Shown piece by piece: positions 21,194 through 30,103 of a stretch of 64,000 nucleotides of DNA. The position numbers were made by a program, and so were the translations under genes. The notes under the pieces are model-generated. The model did no database searches, was not told where the DNA came from, and was given only the letters and a program-made list of their open reading frames with translations. The stretch spans positions 1,798,001-1,862,000 of the forward strand of contig NZ_CP109907.1 of assembly GCF_033097525.1 (NCBI RefSeq), in the 5' to 3' direction. Source of the stretch: Sphingobacterium sp. UGAL515B_05. Lineage in GTDB: Bacteria; Bacteroidota; Bacteroidia; Sphingobacteriales; Sphingobacteriaceae. Every line of letters begins with the position of its first letter. The stretch's first letter is position 1.

Positions 21194-23343
21194 ATGCAAT
21201 CGTTGATTAAAAAAACATTATCATATTTTTTGTTTTTAATACTAACTTAATACACACTACCTAATAACCCCAATGCCCGCTTTTTATCTGTCACTGTACC
21301 CAGTGGTTACAAGGCGACGAAAACACATTATATTCCATTGCGCGCGGATGCCAAAAATCTAGATTTCGCTTTAGTCAAAGATGCGGTTCAACAAAACGAT
21401 TTTCTACGCTTTATCCAAATCACAGATACAGAAACGCCGTTGTATGGACCCTGGATTGATAATGTCAGAAACTACGCCAAGCAACAGCGTGCAAGTCTGA
21501 TCATGCATACCGGAGACATCTGCTATGAACCGGGTATGCTTTTTCATGCCAAGCAGGTCAACAGTGAACTCATGGGCAGACCGACCTATTATACCGTCGG
21601 CAATCACGATCTTGTCAAAGGTGAATATGGCGAGAAGCTATTTGAGGATCTTTTTGGACCGACTTATTACTCGTTCGATGCCGGGCCGGCTCACTTTGTG
21701 TGATCTTTATTAACCATGACTACTTTGTAGGGCCTGACTTTGTCCTTAAAGGAGAAAAAGAACAGATCGATTTAAAGCCATATAACCTTAAGGCTTGGTT
21801 CTATGGACACTGGCACAACAATTTCGTCTTCAAACAAAATGGTGTCTATGTGGTTTGTTCCAATGCCCCTAACAAAGGTGGTATTGATAATTCTGCCGCA
21901 CAGTTTGTTGTCGTCGATATTGACAAACAAGGTATCAAGAATATCAAGCCGATCTACACAAACTTACGTGATCACGTCCAGTTGGTACGGCCCATGGGCA
22001 ATCAGTCGTTAAATGCTGACCAAACGCTGCCTATACTGGTCAACGCCTACGATAGTGAGCGACAAATACAGGGCGTAGACCTCACTGTATACGCACATGA
22101 GACCGGAAATCGCATAAGCTCGATTTCGCTGAAAGCCTCCGGAGATTGGACATGGCAAGCAAATGTTCCTTTCCAAAAACAAAATCACAAAGGACAATAC
22201 GATGCGCTTATCACGATTCGCTACGAGAATGGCGAACAGACCTTAAAGAAAGAAACGTTTAGCCTCGCGCCAGCAGAACATGATAAGATCAAACTACAGT
22301 GGTCCACTTCAGTCAATGGAAATATCTGGAAAACAAGCCCTCTGGTAGTTGGCGATAAACTTTTTATAGCCACAATGGATGATGGCATAGGAACCAATCA
22401 TGCAATCAAAGCCCTGGATAGACGGAGTGGAAAAGTATTGTGGTCTCTGCCAACGATAAATTCCATTAAGCATAAATTACGTTTCAGTGATGGTATATTG
22501 TTGGCCACCGATGTTGAAACCAATGTCTATGCGATAGATGCAAATACAGGTAAAATCCTGTGGACAAAGAAACCTTCGGCCCCAAGTCTCCCGACCTTTG
22601 TTTCTGGCGCTGCGCTTGACAACGGGATCTATTATACTGGATTAGGAAAACGAATGTCTGCGATTGATATCCATACAGGCAAACCGTTATGGGAAGGTGT
22701 AGAACCGTCAGGCGGAGAGGCTACTCCAGCAGAGCTATCGGTTGTCGGTCAAGTTCTTTTAGCTGGATACAACTGGAATGCACTCTGTGCTTATGATATC
22801 CATACCGGAAAACTGCTCTGGAAACGTCAGGAAGATGGTTTACGTTTTAGAAGTGGCGGGGTAACAGCTCAAAAGGATTACATCTATACGACCGGCCTCA
22901 ATGGCATCTTTAAGATCGATCTAAAAACGGGAGAAATCTCACAGAAGAGCATTAAAACCGACGATTTTAAGGTGATGACTGCACCAAAGATCAGTGAAAA
23001 CCTTTTGGTTATGCCAACTTCCACCAACGGAATAAAAGCCTATGATCTACAGACTCTGGAAGAGAAGTGGCATTTTCCCACTGGAGAAGCGCTAGTTTAT
23101 TCTTCTGCATACAGTAGTCCTGATAACCATAAACTGGTCGGCACAGTTGAATCTGCAGTTATTGAAGTCAAAGACAAGTTAGTTTTTGGTGCTTCAGACG
23201 GCTATGTCTACGTCCTTAATAAAGCGGGTAAACTCCTATCAAAATTCAACCTGGGTTCGCCCATATTTTCAGACATCACAGTGGATGGCGATTTGATTTA
23301 TGTGGCTGATTTCGCAGGAAATGTTTCGTGCTTTAAACTCTAG
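21194..23343 (+). pseudogene. Metallophosphoesterase with PQQ-type beta-propeller, broken by two deletions
   Basis: The reading frame is interrupted twice. ATG at 21194 opens a signal-peptide-like stretch (MQSLIKKTLSYFLFLILT) that meets TAA at 21248. The same frame continues with YTLPNNPNARFLSVTVPSG, the end of an N-terminal beta-sandwich, then calcineurin-type phosphoesterase motifs: QITDTE, HTGDICYEPG, GNHD and YYSFDAGPAHFV, ending at TGA after 21703. The next frame resumes at IFINHDYFVG with GHWHNN and runs to 23343 through a C-terminal domain and WD/PQQ-like propeller repeats (KALDRRSGKVLWSL, YAIDANTGKILWTKK). By comparison with the family, about 40 residues appear missing at each junction. 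The last 547 codons could still be made as a fragment. Confidence 0.8.
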
Positions 23344-23362
23344 CATTTATACATAGAACAAA

Positions 23363-23408
23363 AAAGGGAGGTGCTAACTTTAAAATGAGTTAGCACCTCC
23401 CTTTTTCT
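23363..23408 (+). terminator. Terminator after the phosphoesterase/PQQ pseudogene
   Basis: 14-bp perfect stem (23366-23379 with 23388-23401), A run before and T run after, able to work in both directions. Confidence 0.92.
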
Positions 23409-23540
23409 TTTATTCTTAAAAAGTGTACACTCCCATTCGACTTATGATCAGCGAATCTTGGGATACCTAATCTTACCTAAAGTTAGCTACGGTTGTTCAT
23501 CTTTTATAAGCGACAAAACCTGCTTGTCAGTTTCTACAAC

Positions 23541-24176
23541 TTACAACCAACTTACGCTACCGGTCTCAACGTCATAGTTTGCACCAACAATCTTAATTTT
23601 ACCCTCTTCTTCAAGTTTACGGAGCGTTGAACTTTGTCTGCGAATGTCACGGATCGCATGTTTAATGTTCTGTTGATTTAGTTTTTCAAGCAACACACTA
23701 TTTTTAGAAGAACGTTCTTCCCCCTGATCGATCACCTCATTAATGATCGGGTCGAAATGATTAATCAAATGATTTAGGTTATCCATTCCCATGCCCTCGA
23801 TCTGTGCCGCATCCAATCCTCCTTTTAATGCTCCACATTTGGTATGCCCTAGAACGACAACAAGTTTAGAACCGGCCACATTGCAACCAAACTCCATCGA
23901 ACCTAAAATATCCTGGTTGACAAAATTTCCGGCAATCCGGATACTGAAGATGTCGCCCAATCCCTGATCAAATATAAGTTCAGCTGAAGTACGGCTATCG
24001 ATGCAGCTTAGCACCACGGCAAATGGCCATTGTCCCTCACGCGTAGCGTTCACCTGTTCGAGTAGATCGCGGTTAGCTTTCAGATTATTAACAAAGCGCT
24101 GGTTTCCCTCCTTCAGGAAATCTAATGCTTTTTCAGGTGTAATCGTCGATTGTGTTTCGTACGTATGTGCCTTCAT
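23541..24176 (-). CDS. can: Beta-class carbonic anhydrase
   Basis: 211 aa. The zinc ligands of the beta class are complete: C58, H111 and C114 (SCIDSR and HTKCGALKGG), with the D60-R62 dyad that gates the active site. FAVVLSCIDSR, IFSIRIAGNFVN and MEFGCNVAGSKLVVVLGH are family-typical. It interconverts CO2 and bicarbonate in the cytoplasm. It is monocistronic; the gap from 23409 to 23540 holds no feature seen. Confidence 0.95.
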   Translation of the reverse strand: MKAHTYETQSTITPEKALDFLKEGNQRFVNNLKANRDLLEQVNATREGQWPFAVVLSCIDSRTSAELIFDQGLGDIFSIRIAGNFVNQDILGSMEFGCNVAGSKLVVVLGHTKCGALKGGLDAAQIEGMGMDNLNHLINHFDPIINEVIDQGEERSSKNSVLLEKLNQQNIKHAIRDIRRQSSTLRKLEEEGKIKIVGANYDVETGSVSWL

Positions 24177-24258
24177 AAAATTTTATTATTTGGAATATTA
24201 AAGGTAAAATTAATACGTTACATTTTAATTACCAATAGGAGAAAATACCTGTAATTTC

Positions 24259-25245
24259 TTACATAGCCCCAGTGATTTCGTTCTTTGTGTAATAATCCAT
24301 CCAAGCTTTAATTCTTCCAACAAACATTTTAAGATAGTTTTCTGTCAAAAATATGTTGGACCAATCAAATCTTTGTGCCTGTACGCCCAGATAAAAAATA
24401 AAAATAGAAGCGCCGGCTTTTGGTATTAAGCTGAGCTCTTTTTCAGATAAAAATCTAGTGCTCTGGTACCCCCGCAAGAAGCTTTGCATTTTTAATTCAT
24501 ACTGCGCTTTATCTGATTCTATGAAAAACAGTTGTTTACAGAAATATCCAACATCTAAAATTTGCCATCCATTTCCACAAAAGTCAAAGTCAAAAATCGT
24601 AATCTCCTTTTCGTCTGTAATGGCCATATTATCATACCATATATCCATATGTATAATTCCGGTTTTCGTATTATCGAAATCTGAATTTTGAAAATTTTCT
24701 CCAAACTCCCTAATGAATTCCATTTCTGGCAAGTTGTCTGAAAAGAATTGTCTTAAATACGCATAAGGTAGTTCTATAAGAGACGTCTTATGATAAGATA
24801 CTCGGTTAATGTTCTTGTTTTCGGTATGGTTGTGCATATTCGCCATTAGAACACCTATTCGAAAACAAGTTTCCTTGTCCATAAATCGAATTTTCTCACC
24901 TTGAGCAAAGGAAAAAAGTACAACATATCGGATTCCTTCAGGTGCATTTATTTCTTGAATGAATGCTCCGTCTTTATCTTCAATTGGAAAAGAAACACTT
25001 AAATTTTTATTCTTCAATGACTTCAAAAGTTCAATCTCTTCAATAATTTCGATTTTTGACCTCCAATTATGACTATAAACGCGCAAAACATATTTCGTTT
25101 CGGTATTGGAAAGAAAATACGTGTGATTCATTCCTGTTCTGAATAGGGTACAATTGTATTTGTCGTCTAGGCCATATCTATCTTTCACAAAATCTCCTAA
25201 TTGTTTGGCAGAAAGAGTAGAGGCTATAACCGGAAATGTTGTCAT
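24259..25245 (-). CDS. Aminoglycoside-phosphotransferase-fold kinase
   Basis: 328 aa. The APH/choline-kinase fold shows the catalytic loop HMDIWYDNM (HxDxxxxN), the metal-binding IFDFDFCGNG, and an N-lobe with RTGMNHTYFL and KYVLRVYS. The closest styles are homoserine kinase type II/ThrB-like and uncharacterised bacterial phosphotransferases, so a small-molecule hydroxyl is the probable substrate. Assigning antibiotic resistance would be unwarranted. The gene is richer in A+T than its left-hand neighbours and borders the accessory region, which hints at horizontal origin. Confidence 0.8.
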   Translation of the reverse strand: MTTFPVIASTLSAKQLGDFVKDRYGLDDKYNCTLFRTGMNHTYFLSNTETKYVLRVYSHNWRSKIEIIEEIELLKSLKNKNLSVSFPIEDKDGAFIQEINAPEGIRYVVLFSFAQGEKIRFMDKETCFRIGVLMANMHNHTENKNINRVSYHKTSLIELPYAYLRQFFSDNLPEMEFIREFGENFQNSDFDNTKTGIIHMDIWYDNMAITDEKEITIFDFDFCGNGWQILDVGYFCKQLFFIESDKAQYELKMQSFLRGYQSTRFLSEKELSLIPKAGASIFIFYLGVQAQRFDWSNIFLTENYLKMFVGRIKAWMDYYTKNEITGAM

Positions 25246-25291
25246 TTTTTTTTCTGGAAGTTAGTATTGGTTTTTTTAGATACTAAAAGAC

Positions 25292-25327
25292 AAAAAAAGC
25301 TTGCAATTCATATTGCAAGCTTTTTTT
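25292..25327. terminator. Terminator hairpin beside the tRNA-Glu remnant
   Basis: A 16-bp perfect stem (25292-25307 with 25312-25327) with a 4-nt loop and flanking A/T runs. A diverged copy (34877-34909) stands downstream of the intact tRNA-Glu. Confidence 0.9.
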
Positions 25328-25342
25328 AAGTTTTAATCTTTC

Positions 25343-25371
25343 GATCTGTAGCCCGTAGGGGAATCGAACCC
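25343..25371. repeat. Left copy of 29-bp direct repeat (att-like, tRNA-Glu 3' end)
   Basis: These 29 bases are identical to 34927-34955. Weaker similarity continues leftwards to about 25269 (right copy to about 34853) through a terminator hairpin. The pair brackets the 9.6-kb accessory region. Confidence 0.88.
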
Positions 25372-25372
25372 T
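25349..25372 (-). pseudogene. 3' remnant of a tRNA-Glu gene
   Basis: On the minus strand this is the T-arm plus the 3' acceptor strand of the tRNA-Glu at 34933-35004. The D-arm, anticodon arm and 5' acceptor strand are absent; the sequence to the right has no tRNA character. It marks either an integration scar or a truncated second tRNA-Glu copy. Confidence 0.85.
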
Positions 25373-26555
25373 ACTTGCATCAATCTATTTATCAGTATTT
25401 TACAAACCTTCTATTTCCCTACTCACCGAATAACTCACTGGTTTGATATACATTTTAGCTGCAAGTGATTATAAATAAAGATAACGCAAAAAACTAAGAT
25501 ATTCACCTTAAAAGATAAAAAATATAGCCTTTTGTTTCTTTCAGTAAGATATATTATTTGCTGGCTACGGAAGTTTCGCACTAATATAGATTTCTTATAG
25601 GTTTTGAACTGATTAAGATTATTGTTAGAATATATAAATCGCAGTAAGTCACATAAAAAGCCCCATAAATATGGATTTTGGTAGGAACAAAAAAACGAGA
25701 ATCTTAATAAGAGTAGTTCTCATAAAATTCATTGAAGTTGAAGCACTATATTTGAATAGTATATACACAATATTATAAATGCCATATAGTTAGAAAAGTC
25801 CAATCCCAGCTTTCGAAAAAAATAGTGTACTTACTCAAGTTATAAAGCATACAGAATACCAAACTTCGGTTGCAAAGTATCTAGCTGATAATTATAATCT
25901 AAAATACTTTACTCTCTTATTACTGCCCGAAATAATTTCTGTTAAAAAAACTCGAATGCCAGAAGATGCCTTCCGTGCCTGAAAACTCTAAGAATAATAC
26001 AGACGCGACACTAACATCAACGTAAAATTATTTATCTGTAACCTAGTTAATTAATTAAAGTAATGAGGTGGTATTGCAAGAAATATATTTAAACAATTTG
26101 AATTGCAAAATATATTTATTAAATTCAAATATGAATTTTGGTGTCAAGGTCTATTTATCATAATTGATATCCTTTAACCTTAATTATCAATCTATACGAT
26201 TTAAAAAAGTAAGCCGTAACCTGTTTTTCCAGTTTTCACGTTCGTATCACCTGGTATTAGTATAATATCTCTATTGTTTCTTTTGTTTATCTGAAAAGAA
26301 TATTAATTGAGATGAAAGTGATTTAAATCAGTTAATTATTGACTTTAATTTTCTTAAAATGATTAAATACACTTATTACTCAAACTTTTTGCTGTTAGTG
26401 TCCTCACGCCTGCAGTATTGTTTAATAATATCAAGGGGTAAAAAAGTAGAATATTTGACACTTTTCCTTTCAGGATAACAAACCCAGTTTCTTTTCGTCA
26501 ACGATTATCTGTCAATTTCTTTAGATAAATAAATTCTCTAATCAACTAATTATTT
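25373..26555. other. A+T-rich 1.2-kb gap inside the accessory region
   Basis: No intact gene is visible. The most gene-like stretch is an uninterrupted frame at 25794-25982. The last 150 bp must carry the promoter of the RHS operon at 26556. No integrase, CRISPR or RNA gene was recognised. Confidence 0.6.
25794..25982 (+). pseudogene. Possible gene relic in the A+T-rich gap
   Basis: A 62-codon stretch bounded by stops and without a start at its head. It has protein-like composition (for example TSVAKYLADNYNLKYFTLLL). No family was recognised. It may be the decayed remainder of a former island gene. Confidence 0.25.
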
Positions 26556-29500
26556 ATGAAAAAGACCATCAAACTTAGGTTAATGGGATTAAGGATATTT
26601 TTAAGAGCCAATTACATAATTGCAGGCTTTATTTTACTATTTTCCGGCCAGCTTTCAGCACAGCACAATAACCAATTGAATTTCGTAAATATTCCTCCTA
26701 ATCCGATAGTCGCCAAATTACCGGTATTTGATAAATATGAACCGATTTTGTCTTCGGGAATGGTCAACGTTCCCATAGATATTTTTGACCTCAAGATTGG
26801 CGATTATGCTATGCCCATAAAACTTGTGTATAGCACAAAGGGTATTTCTATTGAAGATTCGCCCATACCTTATGGATATGGATGGGCGCTTAATCTCAAT
26901 CCAAAAGTAACCAGACGCGTCGTTGGAAGGAAAGATGAAGGTTTTCCTTTTAAGGACACTTATAATTCTAGTAATAGTAACTGGGGAAGCCGGATTCCCG
27001 GTGGTGGTGGTGATTATGGAGACTTTTATGAACCTCTCAAAGGTATCGTTAGGCCGGAAGAAGGCCTTGCTTACTATCAAATGCAATACAGTGATTTTTA
27101 CGATAGTCAGCGGGATATTTTCACGCTACAACTGCCAAATAAGAGCATTACATTTATTATTTTAAATATAAATGGAATTTTTGAGGCTAGAGCCTATGGT
27201 AATAATATCAAAATACAGATCACCACGACTTCAGGGCAATATTCCGATATTGTTGGATTTAAAGTCATCGATGAAGACGGAACTGAATATATCTTTGGAA
27301 ACAATACTGGAGATACAACCAATACTTTCCTTGAGAATAATGACAATGTCAATGTTACCTGGCTATTGCGTGAAATCACCTTGATCAACAAACAGAAGAT
27401 CAAATTTACCTGGGTGGAAAACAACGTCAGCTCCACGAAGCCATCAACTAATGTACCAGTAACATTAAACGATAACAAGAGTGAAGATAATGGAGACGGT
27501 ACAGCAAGTTCTCCTTTTGTAGGTGATTACGGAGGCATTATAAATATTGCATCCTATGGCAATAATTATATAAAAATGTTGAAAACCATCGAGTTTAGCA
27601 ATGGAGATGTGACATTCAATTATTTTACTGGTTTGGAAACGATGATCAGCTCCATTGAAATTAAGGATGCAACGAAAACTGTAATAAGCAAGGCTACGTT
27701 TACCTATGGCGCAAAGGATGGTACGATGGGGTATCTACTTTTGCAGTCGTTGAAAGTAAACACTGAAACCTATTCCTTTGTATATGATGCGAACCGCTTT
27801 GACAAATCGTCTCCAAAAATTGATTACTGGGGGTTTTACAATGGTAAAAATAATGTAAATCAGGTTCCAAAGGTTAACCTAAATACTTATACCAATTACT
27901 CCTATGTCAGTGAGAGTATTAGTCCCTATGGCATACCAATCGGTTACGCGGACAAAACCGTGGATACAGCCAAGATGAAAGCTTTTATGCTGCAACGGGT
28001 TAATTTGCCCACTGGTGGATATGTCAAATATGATTACGAGCCACATCAATTTAATTACACAGTTAGCTCTCCAGGTTTTTCAGATATCCCGTTGGTACCA
28101 AATACAGGTGGCGGACTCCGCGTAAAATCCATTAAATTCTATAATGCTAATGGCTCCCTTCAGTTCGATAAATCCTACAAATATGGAAAGAATGAAAGTG
28201 GACTAGCCAATATCAAACTCGTTCCAACCTTGGCCGATTTCATCGATGAACATTATATATTTAGTTATTATAGTAGTTATAATGGAAATATGCCTTTTAT
28301 TAAGACTATAGCCAACAGAACCGTTGCTATAAAATCCCTTTCGGATCATAATGCCTATGATTTTGGCAATTCCGGATTTTGGTACGATCAGGTGACAGAG
28401 TACAGTGCAGGAGGCAAGAAAACAAGTTACTTTGAATTTAAGGATGATGATATCGGCAAGCTGGAAGCAACCAAACTCTTCAATAAAAGATTTACGACAT
28501 CTGTTCATACTTTATTTCAAAATGGCCCCAAAATTAAGCGGGAAGAAATCTTTAAAGGAAATGGAGCTTCTTTTGACACTGTAAGTATCAAGGATTATCT
28601 CAACGAGGGCTATTACTATCAAGGTGACCTCCCAATAAAAAATATGCTTATTGATAGGAAAATTACTGCGATTTTTATATCTGGGACATCTGGGGGAAGA
28701 GATCCAATACATCCTTCGAATTCATCACTCTTCCCCATCGCATATGGTGGCAACTTTGGTTTTAATGTAGGTACTTATTACATCTATCCGTACATTAACA
28801 GATTGATCAAGGAAACGACTACTGATTTTACAGTTAACGGTAAAGTTATCAGCACTCAGTCTTACGAATATTCGTTAACTAAACCTAATACTGTCATAAA
28901 GACTACGAAAATTGCAAGCAAACTGAACGAGACTATTTTGACGACTTTTAAGTTTCCGTGGGATTTCTCAACCACAATAGCTCAGGCGATGGTCAGCCAG
29001 AATGTAATTTCATCGCCGTTGGAGACAGAAACAACGAAAAATACGTCAAAAGTGTTAGAGAGAAATACTTTTTCCAACACACTTTCTGTAACTAATGGTC
29101 TGCTCTTATTAAATAAAAAAGAACGTCTTATTAACAGTATACTTTCCGAACAAGTACAGGTCACAAAATTCGATTCTTATGGAAACCCGATGGAGGTAGT
29201 CGGACTTTCAGGTAAAAAAGACACATATCTCTGGGGATATAGCGGAAATTATCTCATAGCCAAGTTTGAGAATACCACTAATTCAGAACTTCAGACAGCT
29301 CTGGGAGTGAACTACCAATCTATTGTTGATAATCTCAACAAAGCAGCGGTGATGGACAATTATATCACAACTGTAGTCAGTGGTCTCCGTACTTCCCTGC
29401 CTTATAAACTCATTACTAGTTATACTTATCGTCTTTTGTATGGAGTGTCGAGTAAAACCGATCCTAGTGGTAAAACCGAATTTTATGAATACGATAATTA

Positions 29501-30092
29501 TGGAAGACTGAGTACGATCAAGGATTATAATGGTTATATCATAAAAGCATTCTGTTATAATTATGCAGGTGAAAATGTAAATTGTCATCCAATATTAACG
29601 GTATATAAGAATGCTACATTAAGCAAATCGTTTACACGCGACTGCGGTGTTGGATACCAGGGAAGTACAGTCTCGTATAATGTGCCTGCAGGAAAATATT
29701 CATCAACAATATCGCAGCAGTATGCTGATCAAATGGCGCAAGATGATATAGATACAAACGGACAGAATTATGCTAATGCTAATGGTATTTGCAATGCGTT
29801 AGCAGTTAATTTCTATGCCTATAATTTTACAGTATATCCAGTAACTATAACTTTCAGTCCAACATTTTCTGGTGGAACTTATACACAGATTAGTGTTCCT
29901 GCCAACTCGAGCTACCAGGTACAGATCAAGGCGGGAAACTATTATCTCGACATGAACACGGCATACAATTTTAATGCGGCCTATATGATGAGCTGTGGAT
30001 TCTATGCTTTTGGACCCTCCGCTTCCTTTCAAAATGTGAATATCTCAGATTCGGGCTGTTCCTCACTTGATGTTGATAATTATACACCTTAA
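26556..30092 (+). CDS. Secreted RHS/YD-repeat protein, first of a pair, with C-terminal DUF5977 domain
   Basis: 1178 aa. The signal peptide ends near residue 35 (GQLSAQ). The N-terminal half (about 40-450) resembles the opening region of Bacteroidota RHS partners: VNVPIDIFDLKIGDYAMPIKLVYS and IPYGYGWALN. YD-like strands occur throughout (GKTEFYEYDNYGRLSTIKDYNG at about 970-990). Residues about 1011-1085 match DUF5977: FTRDCGVGYQGSTVSY, VPAGKYSSTISQQYADQMAQDDI and NGQNYANANG. It lacks an RHS core and toxin tip. The next gene begins 11 bp later, so the two are one operon. It is probably a shell or surface partner of the toxin-bearing RHS protein; that role is inferred. Confidence 0.8.
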   Translation: MKKTIKLRLMGLRIFLRANYIIAGFILLFSGQLSAQHNNQLNFVNIPPNPIVAKLPVFDKYEPILSSGMVNVPIDIFDLKIGDYAMPIKLVYSTKGISIEDSPIPYGYGWALNLNPKVTRRVVGRKDEGFPFKDTYNSSNSNWGSRIPGGGGDYGDFYEPLKGIVRPEEGLAYYQMQYSDFYDSQRDIFTLQLPNKSITFIILNINGIFEARAYGNNIKIQITTTSGQYSDIVGFKVIDEDGTEYIFGNNTGDTTNTFLENNDNVNVTWLLREITLINKQKIKFTWVENNVSSTKPSTNVPVTLNDNKSEDNGDGTASSPFVGDYGGIINIASYGNNYIKMLKTIEFSNGDVTFNYFTGLETMISSIEIKDATKTVISKATFTYGAKDGTMGYLLLQSLKVNTETYSFVYDANRFDKSSPKIDYWGFYNGKNNVNQVPKVNLNTYTNYSYVSESISPYGIPIGYADKTVDTAKMKAFMLQRVNLPTGGYVKYDYEPHQFNYTVSSPGFSDIPLVPNTGGGLRVKSIKFYNANGSLQFDKSYKYGKNESGLANIKLVPTLADFIDEHYIFSYYSSYNGNMPFIKTIANRTVAIKSLSDHNAYDFGNSGFWYDQVTEYSAGGKKTSYFEFKDDDIGKLEATKLFNKRFTTSVHTLFQNGPKIKREEIFKGNGASFDTVSIKDYLNEGYYYQGDLPIKNMLIDRKITAIFISGTSGGRDPIHPSNSSLFPIAYGGNFGFNVGTYYIYPYINRLIKETTTDFTVNGKVISTQSYEYSLTKPNTVIKTTKIASKLNETILTTFKFPWDFSTTIAQAMVSQNVISSPLETETTKNTSKVLERNTFSNTLSVTNGLLLLNKKERLINSILSEQVQVTKFDSYGNPMEVVGLSGKKDTYLWGYSGNYLIAKFENTTNSELQTALGVNYQSIVDNLNKAAVMDNYITTVVSGLRTSLPYKLITSYTYRLLYGVSSKTDPSGKTEFYEYDNYGRLSTIKDYNGYIIKAFCYNYAGENVNCHPILTVYKNATLSKSFTRDCGVGYQGSTVSYNVPAGKYSSTISQQYADQMAQDDIDTNGQNYANANGICNALAVNFYAYNFTVYPVTITFSPTFSGGTYTQISVPANSSYQVQIKAGNYYLDMNTAYNFNAAYMMSCGFYAFGPSASFQNVNISDSGCSSLDVDNYTP

Positions 30093-30103
30093 AAGCCTGT
30101 ACA

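Noticed and set aside
24259-25245. Aminoglycoside resistance gene
   Set aside because: The APH fold is shared by many kinases; nothing in the sequence points to antibiotic substrates.
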